Positions 8,690 through 16,450 of a DNA stretch of 64,000 nt are shown here, in pieces. The notes under the pieces were generated by a model. The model was not told the DNA's origin. It worked only from the letters and a program-made list of their open reading frames with translations, and ran no database searches. Source of the stretch: Sphingomonas sp. C3-2 (GTDB lineage Bacteria; Pseudomonadota; Alphaproteobacteria; Sphingomonadales; Sphingomonadaceae); assembly GCF_033025475.1 (NCBI RefSeq), contig NZ_CP130322.1:3465049-3529048 (forward strand), in the 5' to 3' direction. Made by a program: the position numbers and the translations under genes. Position 1 is the first letter of the stretch, and the number at the start of each line of letters is the position of its first letter.

Positions 8690-9863
8690 ATGGCGATCAG
8701 TCTCACATTGCGGATGCCGGACGCTGATCTCAACCGGCATTGCGCTGTCCACCGCATGGCCTTTCACGCCAATCCGCGCGCAATCCACCATCGTCGAGCT
8801 GGAGGCCGAAGCAGGGGGCGTGATCTCCTCCAATCCGCTGATGCTCACCGATGGGCGGAGCGCGCTGATGGGTGAAGTGGCGCTGCACCCACGAATTCGT
8901 ACTGAGTTTCCGACCGGGTCGATGCTCGATTTCTCAGCGCGGGTGGCCGATCGGCAATATAGCCGGGATTTCGGGAATATTCTGGTCGGCAACGCCGTTA
9001 CCGAGATGCTCTATCGCCGCAACGAACGCTTGTCGCTTCGCGGCCGGGCGCTGATCGAACGCGATGTGCTGGCGGATCGCATTACGTCGGGCCTTGATGC
9101 GGCTGTCAGCAGCCGTGCGGTGCGCGCAGGCTATGGCGCCCTGATCGGTGCTGACTGGCGCCCCGATGTCTATTGGGAAATCCGGCCCGAAGTCCATCTC
9201 GATGGAAGCCATTACAATGTGGCCGGGTTGTTCGATACGCGAACAATCGGTGCAGACCTCTCCATCAGCCGGCGGCTCAGTCCCTATACGCGCCTTGGTG
9301 CCCGCTTCGGCGTCGATCGCAATCGCGCCGATGGCGTGGGCAGCTTCACTGTCGCGTCCGCAATCTTCGTTATGTCCCAGCGCTTCAGCCCGCATCTGCG
9401 TGGTGACTTTGAGCTGGGTGTGCAGCATTACGGATCGCGCCCCACCTTCGCAGCGGGCGTTCCCAGCGTGCAGAAGGGGACGCTCAATCTCCTGAATGTG
9501 AAGGGCGAACTCTGTCATGAAAGCACGCGCACATCGGCCTGCTTTACGACGGAACTCGGCTCGGGCGTGACGGCGGTTGGCGGTGCCGAACGGCGTTTTG
9601 TCGTCGGCGGTCGTATCACGCACCGTCTGGCCGAACGGCTGAGCCTGTCGGCATCGGCGGATTACCAGCGCGTGAAACTTCTGGAATCCGATGTGCCGCA
9701 CCTTAGATCAGCGCAGGTTCGCCTGGCGCTCGATCATGATCTTGGTCGCCGCCTCACGCTAGGGGGCATCGCCGAATATCGTCGCCGGGAAACCTTCGGC
9801 GCGCAGACGGTCGATGCCGGCTATCTGGGGCTGCGCTTGCGTTATCGCTGGAGGCGTCCGTGA
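8670..9863 (+). CDS. Outer-membrane beta-barrel protein of the EPS export system
   Basis: A 397-residue protein with a signal-peptide-like N-terminus (hydrophobic stretch about residues 18-36, cleavage near 'IRAQS') and then many alternating amphipathic strands rich in Arg, Leu and Tyr. It ends in 'LGLRLRYRWRRP', compatible with an outer-membrane barrel but without a terminal aromatic residue. Exosortase-type EPS loci carry a barrel protein at this position between export and chain-length genes; a role as secretion pore or surface anchor is inferred from that. The first 20 bp overlap the Wza-type gene and the end overlaps the next gene as GTGA. Confidence 0.75.
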   Translation: MSWSFPKWRSVSHCGCRTLISTGIALSTAWPFTPIRAQSTIVELEAEAGGVISSNPLMLTDGRSALMGEVALHPRIRTEFPTGSMLDFSARVADRQYSRDFGNILVGNAVTEMLYRRNERLSLRGRALIERDVLADRITSGLDAAVSSRAVRAGYGALIGADWRPDVYWEIRPEVHLDGSHYNVAGLFDTRTIGADLSISRRLSPYTRLGARFGVDRNRADGVGSFTVASAIFVMSQRFSPHLRGDFELGVQHYGSRPTFAAGVPSVQKGTLNLLNVKGELCHESTRTSACFTTELGSGVTAVGGAERRFVVGGRITHRLAERLSLSASADYQRVKLLESDVPHLRSAQVRLALDHDLGRRLTLGGIAEYRRRETFGAQTVDAGYLGLRLRYRWRRP

Positions 9864-11329
9864 ACGACGAGGACGAAAACACCGTTCCCCTGATCACCTG
9901 GCCCGAACTGCTGGCAACCGCCTATCGCAGGCGGTGGTGGATCGCGCTCCCCACGCTGGGGGGCGGACTGGTCGGGTTGGGCGCGGGCTTTGTGATGGAG
10001 CCGCAATATACCTCGACGGCCTCGCTCCTGATCGCCTCGCAGGAAATTCCGACCGCTTTGGTGGCATCGCCGCTCACCCATTATGCGGATGAACGGATTG
10101 CCAAGATACGCCAGCAAATTCTCAGCCGTTCGAACCTGCAGCAATTGATCGCGGCGACAAATCTCTATCCGGAAGAACGCAAGACGCTCACCCCGGAACA
10201 GGTTGAAAATCTCGTTCGCCAAAAGATCGCGGTCGATCTGCTCAGTACCAACGCCGCTAACCATACCGGGCGCAGCATGGATACCACCATCGCGTTCAGT
10301 ATCGCTTTCACTTATCGTAATCCGGTGCAGGCACAGGCGGTCACCGAACGGCTGACGCAGAAGTTCATCACCGAAGACAAAAGGCTCCGAACCGAGCAGG
10401 CCTCGGGAACCGCTGCCTTTCTGGCGCGTCGCGGCAATGAACTGCAGGAACGCCTGATCGACTTGCAAGGCAAACGCCGCGAGATCGAGGCCCGCTATCA
10501 GGGGGCCTTGCCCGATCAACTGGCGCTCAGCACCCAGTCCAATTCTGCGCTGCGGGCAGAGGTTTCGCGCATCGATGCCGAAACCCAGGGCATCATGGGG
10601 CAGAACAGCGTTCTGGCGGCCAGAGAGGCTGAGCTGGTATCCGGGCCGGGGGCGGGGGGCGATAGCGTCCGCCGCGCCGAAGAGCGGCTGGCGCAGCTCG
10701 AGGCCGTGTATTCCGACGAGCATCCTGATGTGCGCGCCGCGCGCAGTGCGTTGGACGTGGCACGCAACAATGCTGACCTGCCGGGCGGCGCCGGAACCCG
10801 GATCATCTCGGCGGAAATCGCGGCTGGGCGGTCACGCATTGCCGAGCTCAGCCATCGGCGCGCGCAGATGGTCGCCTCGATCGGGCAGATGGAGCAACTG
10901 GCCGCGCTCGCCCCGCAGGCCGCCTATGAACTCAACAATCTCGAACGCGATCATGACAATTTGAAGCTGCAATATCAGGATATCCGCGAGAAACAGTTGG
11001 AGGCGCAGGTCGCCGCCAATCTCCAGGCCGAGGACAAGGGCGAACGCTTCTCGCTCGTCGATCCACCCAGCCTGCCATTGGAACCCATCCAACCCAAGAA
11101 GCAGATGATGCTTCTCATGGGGCTTTTCGGCGGCTTTGCCTTTGGCATTGCGCTGTCGATCTGGCTCGAACTGTTCGGAAACCGGGTGCATGGGCGCTCT
11201 GCCGTCCAGCGGGTTACCGGAAGTCGGCCGCTTGTCGTCATCCCCGACATTTCCGACAAGCCGTCCTCTCCGTTCGTGCGAGTATTTCGGCGCTTATTGC
11301 CGGCGCGTGCCACGCAAGGGGAGGGATAG
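9860..11329 (+). CDS. Wzz/GumC-like polysaccharide chain-length determinant
   Basis: A 489-residue polysaccharide co-polymerase. A transmembrane helix follows 'YRRRWWIALPTLGGG' (about residues 22-45), a long periplasmic coiled-coil segment runs over about residues 170-390, and a second transmembrane helix near residues 415-435 ('MMLLMGLFGGFAFGIALS') comes after a Pro-rich 'PLEPIQPKKQ' motif typical of Wzz proteins. The start is GTG at 9860, overlapping the barrel gene stop. The ATPase usually fused to or paired with such proteins is the next gene, 2 bp downstream. Confidence 0.9.
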   Translation: MNDEDENTVPLITWPELLATAYRRRWWIALPTLGGGLVGLGAGFVMEPQYTSTASLLIASQEIPTALVASPLTHYADERIAKIRQQILSRSNLQQLIAATNLYPEERKTLTPEQVENLVRQKIAVDLLSTNAANHTGRSMDTTIAFSIAFTYRNPVQAQAVTERLTQKFITEDKRLRTEQASGTAAFLARRGNELQERLIDLQGKRREIEARYQGALPDQLALSTQSNSALRAEVSRIDAETQGIMGQNSVLAAREAELVSGPGAGGDSVRRAEERLAQLEAVYSDEHPDVRAARSALDVARNNADLPGGAGTRIISAEIAAGRSRIAELSHRRAQMVASIGQMEQLAALAPQAAYELNNLERDHDNLKLQYQDIREKQLEAQVAANLQAEDKGERFSLVDPPSLPLEPIQPKKQMMLLMGLFGGFAFGIALSIWLELFGNRVHGRSAVQRVTGSRPLVVIPDISDKPSSPFVRVFRRLLPARATQGEG

Positions 11330-11331
11330 TC

Positions 11332-12123
11332 ATGGCGAGCGAATTCATCCCTGATCCGCACCGAGCCGCCTTCGCCCCGCGGGCATTGCCCAAGCCGGCC
11401 AATGAGCCGGCCGCCGCCGGGCAGGTAGCGTTGGACGCCGATCACCTCCATAGCAACGGTATTTTCGGCTTTGACGAGCTCGATATACGTGGGCGCAGCT
11501 TTACCTTTCTGCGCTCGCTCCTGCACAATGATTTCTATCGCCCAGGCGGTCGCGTGCTGGCGATCTGCTCGGCGAGACCGGGGGACGGAAAAACCTTTGT
11601 CGCAACCAACCTGGCTGCTGCGATCAGCAGGATCCAGCCCGCATGCCTTGTCGATCTGGACCTGCGAAAGCCGATGCTGGCAGAACGCTTCGGGCTGGTG
11701 CCGCAGGCCGGCGTCGATGATCTGCTCGAACAGGCGCAGTCGTTCGACGATGTCGCCGTTACGGTTGCGGGGGAGGCATTGACCTTGTTCCCGATCCGCC
11801 AGGCGCGAAGAAACTCCACCGAACTTCTCTCCGGCCCCATGCTGGCGCAGATGTTCGCCGCGCTTCGGGATCAGCCGGATCATCCGTTCATCCTTGTCGA
11901 TACGCCTCCGGCGCTCGTGCTCGATGACATGCTCCTGATCGCCGAACATGTCGATGGCGTGATCTTCGTTGTGGAGGAAGGAAAGTCCCGAAGCGACGAA
12001 TTGAAGGAGGCAATCCGGCTTCTGCACGGGACGCCGCTCATAGGAACGGTGCTCAATCGCTCGCTGTCCTCCTCCGGCGATAGATACTCCTATGCGGGGT
12101 ATTACGAGACACGAGATCGCTAG
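11332..12123 (+). CDS. BY-kinase-type ATPase (EPS tyrosine autokinase)
   Basis: A 263-residue P-loop protein. Walker A is 'ARPGDGKTF' (about residue 86), Walker A' is 'CLVDLDLRKP' and Walker B is 'FILVDTPPAL'. The C-terminus carries clustered tyrosines ('YSYAGYYETRDR'), as expected of bacterial tyrosine kinases that autophosphorylate and regulate chain length through the neighbouring Wzz-like protein. The separate co-polymerase and kinase matches exosortase-associated EPS loci. It is the last gene of the export operon. Confidence 0.88.
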   Translation: MASEFIPDPHRAAFAPRALPKPANEPAAAGQVALDADHLHSNGIFGFDELDIRGRSFTFLRSLLHNDFYRPGGRVLAICSARPGDGKTFVATNLAAAISRIQPACLVDLDLRKPMLAERFGLVPQAGVDDLLEQAQSFDDVAVTVAGEALTLFPIRQARRNSTELLSGPMLAQMFAALRDQPDHPFILVDTPPALVLDDMLLIAEHVDGVIFVVEEGKSRSDELKEAIRLLHGTPLIGTVLNRSLSSSGDRYSYAGYYETRDR

Positions 12124-12139
12124 GCGGCGCTAACGCCGC
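12124..12139 (+). terminator. Small hairpin after the export operon
   Basis: GCGGCG-ctaa-CGCCGC forms a perfect 6 bp stem immediately after the kinase stop. It has no following T-run, so it may be a weak or Rho-assisted terminator or an mRNA-stabilising stem. Confidence 0.35.
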
Positions 12140-12199
12140 GCGCTTACCCGCAACCCTGGGGATCGCGCATCAGGGTGGCGCCGCTTTCAAGCTGGGCGA

Positions 12200-12424
12200 T
12201 TATCCGATCAGGCCATTCGCCAAAGCAAAAGCCACCATGTGCGATCGGTTCCGCGTGCGCGTTTTGAGGCGGATATGATCGATATGTCGCTCCACGGTGC
12301 GGGGGGCGATATTCAGTTGCTTCGCCACTTCCTTGGCCGAAAGCCCTGTTGCAACGAAATTGAGTATCTGCCGCTCGCGTGGCGTGAGTTCCAGTTCGGC
12401 ATTCATCTCTGGTCCGGCGATCAC
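12200..12424 (-). CDS. HTH-only LuxR/GerE-type regulator (paralogue 1)
   Basis: A 74-residue protein that is almost entirely a LuxR-family DNA-binding domain: 'LTPRERQILNFVATGLSAKE' followed by 'APRTVERHIDHIRLKTRTRN'. No receiver, PAS or autoinducer domain is present. The GTG at 12424 is preferred because a GGGAGGGA Shine-Dalgarno lies just upstream and the length then matches the paralogue at 13037; an ATG at 12439 is also in frame. It converges on the export operon and is divergent from paralogue 2 across an AT-rich region, so it may regulate the EPS promoters. Confidence 0.8.
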   Translation of the reverse strand: MIAGPEMNAELELTPRERQILNFVATGLSAKEVAKQLNIAPRTVERHIDHIRLKTRTRNRSHMVAFALANGLIG

Positions 12425-13036
12425 ATGTCCCTCCCACACGGGGATCGTCAGGCTGTCGGTTCACAGCATAGCGGCCATCTCGATTCGGGCCGCAGACCCG
12501 GTGCGTGCTGTGAAACCCCTGCCTCTCGATGAAGATTTGGTTATCGAATTTTATTAAGCAAGCGTAACCTTTTTGCGGACTGTTTTGAAGCCGTTCGGGC
12601 CAATGCACCACCCTGCTACCACTTTCGATATCAAATGGATAATTGCGCTAGAGCGGCGCGACTAACGGGTAGGTGTGCGGTGGACCGTGGGGAAATATCG
12701 GTCGGATAAATCAGGGGGTAAACATAGCATTGTCAATATAATCAATATATTAAATTGAATGAATGCATGTGCTTGCGAAGCTAAAATCGTAATTTTACGT
12801 ATATTATCTGAATTTTAGGCGCTGTTTTTGGGCTTGATCGCGCGCCTTTGTTGAAATATTCAACGAAATGTTAATTCATTCCTCCCGTCATAATCTCATC
12901 GGGTCGCCGGGGGACATGTAGCAGTCGAGCAGACTGAGGCATTTCGTGCTGGGACACCGAAATTCCTTGGACTGGAAGGCACATTGGTGTGCTTTCCGGA
13001 TAGGCGGCGGATCGCCCTGCTTACAACGCACAGGGG
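12425..13036. promoter_or_regulatory. AT-rich control region with inverted repeats
   Basis: This 612 bp gap between two divergent LuxR-type regulators holds no gene. The part from about 12,720 to 12,890 is strikingly AT-rich against its GC-rich surroundings. It contains two perfect inverted repeats: CGTAA-tt-TTACG at 12788-12799 and GTTGAA-ata-TTCAAC at 12850-12864. A third, GC-richer hairpin (GGAAgGCACA-ttgg-TGTGCtTTCC) lies near 12976-12999. These are candidate operators or nucleoid-protein sites controlling the glycan locus. Confidence 0.6.
12850..12864. promoter_or_regulatory. Perfect inverted repeat, candidate operator
   Basis: GTTGAA-ATA-TTCAAC is a 6+3+6 palindrome in the AT-rich region upstream of the second LuxR-type gene. 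The size suits a dimeric HTH protein, but which protein binds is not known. Confidence 0.4.
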
Positions 13037-13276
13037 GTGAAGATGAGCTATTTTACGGATACCGCGACGATCGAACTCACCAACCGCGAGGCCGAAGTGC
13101 TTCAACTGGTGGCTTACGGCCTTTCGGCCAAGAAGGTCGCGATCGCGCTCGATATCGCGCCGTGCACGGTCGAACGGCATATTGAAAATGTCCGTCTCAA
13201 AACGCGCACGCGCAACCGGGCGCACATGATCGCCTTCGTCATCCGCGAAGGGATGCTCCCGTCGCAAACGGCTTGA
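13037..13276 (+). CDS. HTH-only LuxR/GerE-type regulator (paralogue 2)
   Basis: A 79-residue protein consisting of a LuxR-type HTH: 'LTNREAEVLQLVAYGLSAKK', then 'APCTVERHIENVRLKTRTRN'. It is closely similar to the protein at 12200-12424, sharing the segments TVERHI, RLKTRTRNR and HM-AF, so the two arose by duplication. GGGGGTGA lies just upstream of the ATG. It is followed by the sugar-transferase gene 32 bp downstream and probably shares its transcript. With no sensory domain, its activity would have to be set by abundance, dimer partner or a separate signalling protein. Confidence 0.82.
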   Translation: MKMSYFTDTATIELTNREAEVLQLVAYGLSAKKVAIALDIAPCTVERHIENVRLKTRTRNRAHMIAFVIREGMLPSQTA

Positions 13277-13308
13277 TGACGCACTGAACGCAAAGGGCAG
13301 GCTCCATC

Positions 13309-14823
13309 ATGGGTGAGCCAGGGCTTGGTATGGAAAAAGCCTTTCCGGCTGCCCGCCTCGACGGGCTGGTAAGGCTGCCGCCATCCGGCCCGCATGGCGG
13401 CGGGGCGCCGCGGCGCACGGCATTTCCACTGCCGCTTGTCGCCGCCCTCAACGGTTTTGCCGATGTCGTGGCGGTTGTTATCGTCACGCTTTGGCTCGCG
13501 CCGGGCATATCGGCAGATCATGTCGTGTTCGGGGCGTTTCGGAGCAGCCCGCTTGTCCTGCTGGCAGGAATGGCCTTTGCCGCTCTGGGGCAGTTCGTCG
13601 GCGCCTATGATCAGGAAGTGCTGTTCTCGCTCCGCCGTGGCTGGGCGCGCATCCTCACGGTGTGGTGCTGCACAGTGCTGCTGCTCTTCGTGGCCGGCAT
13701 ATTCTTCAACGCGATGGGGTCTTTCTCCTGGGATAGCTGGATGGCTTGGCTCGGTGCCGGCTGTGCGGCACTGGCGGCGGTCCGCGCGGTCTTCGTGGTC
13801 GTCGCGAGGCGCTTGCGCGAGGCGGGGGTGTTTCACTGTCGTACCGCCATATTTGGCGCGGACGTCCAGGGACAGGAACTGGCCCAGTACATCATGAGTC
13901 ACGACAAGCTGACCTTGTCGGTCGTCGGCTTTTATGACGACAGCGCGGTTGCGCTATCTCCGGTCAAGGTGGCGTTGCCCTTTCTGGGGGGGCTGGCGGA
14001 GCTCGTGGGCGCCATTCGCGCGGGCACGGTGGACAGGGTCATCATTGCCTTGCCATGGGCGGCCGAGACGCGGTTGCGAACCGTGGTGGAGGCGCTCGCG
14101 CTGACCCCGGTCCAAATTCGCCTTGCGCCCGAACGGGCGGGTTTCATCTATGCTGAACGCCCGGTCACCCTATTGGGTGGCCTTCCGGTCATGACCTTGC
14201 TGGAACGCCCGATTTCAGGCATGCAGCGTGTCGAAAAATGGCTGGAGGATCGCGTTCTCGCATTTCTGCTCCTGCTCTTCACCGCACCGCTCATGTTGCT
14301 TATCGCGCTGGTGATCCGGCTGGAATCGGGCGGGCCAATCCTGTTCCGTCAGGCGCGTGAAGGCTTTAACTGCCGGACCTTTTCGATCTTCAAGTTCCGC
14401 ACCATGTATGCCGATCGCGGTGAGGACGGCACCATTCATCAGGCGCGCCGCAAGGATCCGCGGGTCACGCGCGTCGGCGCCTTCCTTCGCCGGACCAGTC
14501 TTGATGAACTGCCGCAACTGCTCAACGTGCTGATGGGGCAGATGTCGCTCGTCGGCCCACGCCCGCATGCGCCGGCGACACGGGCGGGAGATCGTCTTTT
14601 CGGCGAAGTCGTCGCCTCCTATGCGGCGCGCCACAAAGTAAAGCCGGGGCTTACCGGCTGGGCGCAGGTATGCGGCTGGCGCGGGGAAACCGATACCGAG
14701 GAAAAGCTCGTCAAACGCCTCGAGCATGATCTCTATTATATCGAGAATTGGTCGCTGCTTTTCGACCTCTATATCCTCGTCCGCACCGTCGCCACGGTGC
14801 TCACCCAGAAGAACGCCTATTGA
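13309..14823 (+). CDS. Exopolysaccharide polyprenyl glycosylphosphotransferase (WcaJ/PssY-like initiating enzyme)
   Basis: A 504-residue polyprenyl-phosphate hexose-1-phosphate transferase. The N-terminal half has four to five membrane segments (about residues 44-165) and a CoA-binding-like Rossmann segment. The C-terminal half is the catalytic bacterial sugar-transferase domain: a membrane helix at '[20 protein letters not shown]', then '[13 protein letters not shown]', 'FKFRTMY', '[20 protein letters not shown]', 'VGPRPH' and '[11 protein letters not shown]'. It begins repeat-unit synthesis by loading the first sugar phosphate on undecaprenyl phosphate. ATG at 13330 is a possible alternative start. 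Its stop overlaps the convergent PPTase stop by 7 bp. Confidence 0.92.
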   Translation: MGEPGLGMEKAFPAARLDGLVRLPPSGPHGGGAPRRTAFPLPLVAALNGFADVVAVVIVTLWLAPGISADHVVFGAFRSSPLVLLAGMAFAALGQFVGAYDQEVLFSLRRGWARILTVWCCTVLLLFVAGIFFNAMGSFSWDSWMAWLGAGCAALAAVRAVFVVVARRLREAGVFHCRTAIFGADVQGQELAQYIMSHDKLTLSVVGFYDDSAVALSPVKVALPFLGGLAELVGAIRAGTVDRVIIALPWAAETRLRTVVEALALTPVQIRLAPERAGFIYAERPVTLLGGLPVMTLLERPISGMQRVEKWLEDRVLAFLLLLFTAPLMLLIALVIRLESGGPILFRQAREGFNCRTFSIFKFRTMYADRGEDGTIHQARRKDPRVTRVGAFLRRTSLDELPQLLNVLMGQMSLVGPRPHAPATRAGDRLFGEVVASYAARHKVKPGLTGWAQVCGWRGETDTEEKLVKRLEHDLYYIENWSLLFDLYILVRTVATVLTQKNAY

Positions 14824-15461
14824 TTGAAACAGGCATAGGCGCCGACCATGTCGGCGTGGATGAAGGAACACACTGTCGCGGCGGCCACACCGTCCATGTT
14901 TACCTGCGCAGGCTTTTCCGTCAGCCCCACAGTCACGCTCTCGGGCGGCAGGGTAAAGCCTGATCCCGTCAGTTTGAGATAGGCTTCCTTGCGCGTCCAT
15001 CCGAGGAGGAAGCGCTGTGCCAGATCTGCAGGCGCGCTGTCATCCAGTTCCTCGATTTCACTTGGGGTAAAGCATGAACGCGCTACCGCTCGCGCATCGG
15101 GAATATGCCGGAACCGTTCGATATCGATCCCGATCGCTTGCCCTTCGGCAATGGCAATCAGAGCGTGTCGCCCCGAATAGCTCAGGCTGAAATGCAGTTC
15201 TGGCAGGTCCGCAAAGCGGGGTTTCCCCAACGAATCGATATGCCAATCGAGCGAGGCGCCCGGCGCAAAATGCCTATCGGCCATCTCCCTGAGCGCCGTG
15301 TGCGCATGGATATAGCGCCTGGCTTGAACCGGTGCACGAAAGCGCCGCGCGCGTTCATGTTCGGCTGGGGACAGGCATATATCGCGGCGCTCCACATCAA
15401 GATCGACCATCCAGATGGGGAAGGGCGCGCTGGTGCCTATCTCGGTGATTCCGTCCGCCAT
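14817..15461 (-). CDS. Sfp-type 4'-phosphopantetheinyl transferase
   Basis: A 214-residue Sfp/AcpT-superfamily enzyme with the Mg-binding 'IGIDIERF' motif and the 'FLLGWTRKEAYLKLTGSG' motif (WxxKEA). It would convert the apo carrier domains of the NRPS at 22815-27398, the PKS at 16447-22818 and perhaps the free ACP at 2302-2538 to holo forms using CoA. The ATG at 15461 lies 2 bp past the GT2 stop. It is the last gene of the long minus-strand operon, a strong sign that the carrier domains in that operon are functional. Confidence 0.92.
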   Translation of the reverse strand: MADGITEIGTSAPFPIWMVDLDVERRDICLSPAEHERARRFRAPVQARRYIHAHTALREMADRHFAPGASLDWHIDSLGKPRFADLPELHFSLSYSGRHALIAIAEGQAIGIDIERFRHIPDARAVARSCFTPSEIEELDDSAPADLAQRFLLGWTRKEAYLKLTGSGFTLPPESVTVGLTEKPAQVNMDGVAAATVCSFIHADMVGAYACFNQ

Positions 15462-15463
15462 GC

Positions 15464-16450
15464 TTACGCCGTCTTTCGCTCCGCACGGTTGAATAGCGCC
15501 GAGTGCGAAAGAAAGTCCGTCAGGCGCTCCCTTGGCTCGCGGTCGATGGGCAACCGAAAGCGGTGCCGGGCAAGCCGAAGGATATGGCCGATCGTCCAGA
15601 ACAGATCCGCCGCAATGGCATAGCTGCGGCCATGGTTCTTGATGAAATAGCGGCGCCGGGATTCGAACCAGTATCCGGGCATCGCTTTCTGCGTGGGGGC
15701 TTGTCCCGTCAATCCGGTGCTTTGCCCGGCGATATGGACCACATGGGCGTCGGGTACATACCAGCAGCCCCATCCCGCGCGCGCGGCCTGCAGGCAGAAA
15801 TCGGTTTCCTCGAAATAGAGGAAATAGCCATCGTCCATCTTCCCGATATCGGCGAAGACGGCACCGCGAACGACCATGCTCGCACCCGACACCCATTGTG
15901 CCCGCGATGGCTGATCGCCCATTTTTTCGAGGATGTTATAACGCGATAGCCAGCGACTGAGCGCCCTCAGCCGCGCGCCGCGTTCCAGTTCGCCCAGTAA
16001 GGAAGGGAAGCGGAAGGCATAGGGCCAGGGCGCGCCATCGGCTTCGATAAGCAGGCTGCCCGCTATCCCCGCCTCCGGATGCGCGGCCATGAAATTGGCC
16101 AGGACGGTCGCCGCGCCGGGCCGGACGATCGTGTCCGGATTGAGCAACCAGACAAGATCGTTCGGCGCGCAGTCGGTTATCAGTCGGACGATCGCTTGAT
16201 TATTGCCATGCGCAAAACCGCCATTTACCGGCGAAATCACAAGCTCCACCCAATCGTGCCACCCGCTCTGGGAAATCGCAGCGGCGATGGCGGCGGCTGA
16301 ACCGTCGTCAGATGCGTTGTCGACCACCATGGCGCGCAGCCCCGGTTCGCGCTGGCGCTCATCGTTCAGGCTTTCAAGGCAGCCTATCGCCAGTTGCGCG
16401 GAACGATAGTTTACGATCACCGCCGTGATCCGGGGGGCCTGCTCCTTCAT
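15464..16450 (-). CDS. Glycosyltransferase family 2, rhamnosyltransferase-like (WbbL type)
   Basis: A 328-residue soluble GT-A enzyme. It shows 'VIVNYRSAQLAIGCLESL' at the N-terminus, 'VVDNASDDGS', 'NGGFAHGNNQAI', the metal-binding 'WLLNPDTIV', and 'YFLYFEETDFCLQAARAGW', a pattern of the WbbL/GT2 rhamnosyltransferase group. It overlaps the PKS gene by ATGA, so it is co-translated with the assembly line. Either it glycosylates the assembly-line product or both act on the same polysaccharide repeat. Confidence 0.88.
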   Translation of the reverse strand: MKEQAPRITAVIVNYRSAQLAIGCLESLNDERQREPGLRAMVVDNASDDGSAAAIAAAISQSGWHDWVELVISPVNGGFAHGNNQAIVRLITDCAPNDLVWLLNPDTIVRPGAATVLANFMAAHPEAGIAGSLLIEADGAPWPYAFRFPSLLGELERGARLRALSRWLSRYNILEKMGDQPSRAQWVSGASMVVRGAVFADIGKMDDGYFLYFEETDFCLQAARAGWGCWYVPDAHVVHIAGQSTGLTGQAPTQKAMPGYWFESRRRYFIKNHGRSYAIAADLFWTIGHILRLARHRFRLPIDREPRERLTDFLSHSALFNRAERKTA

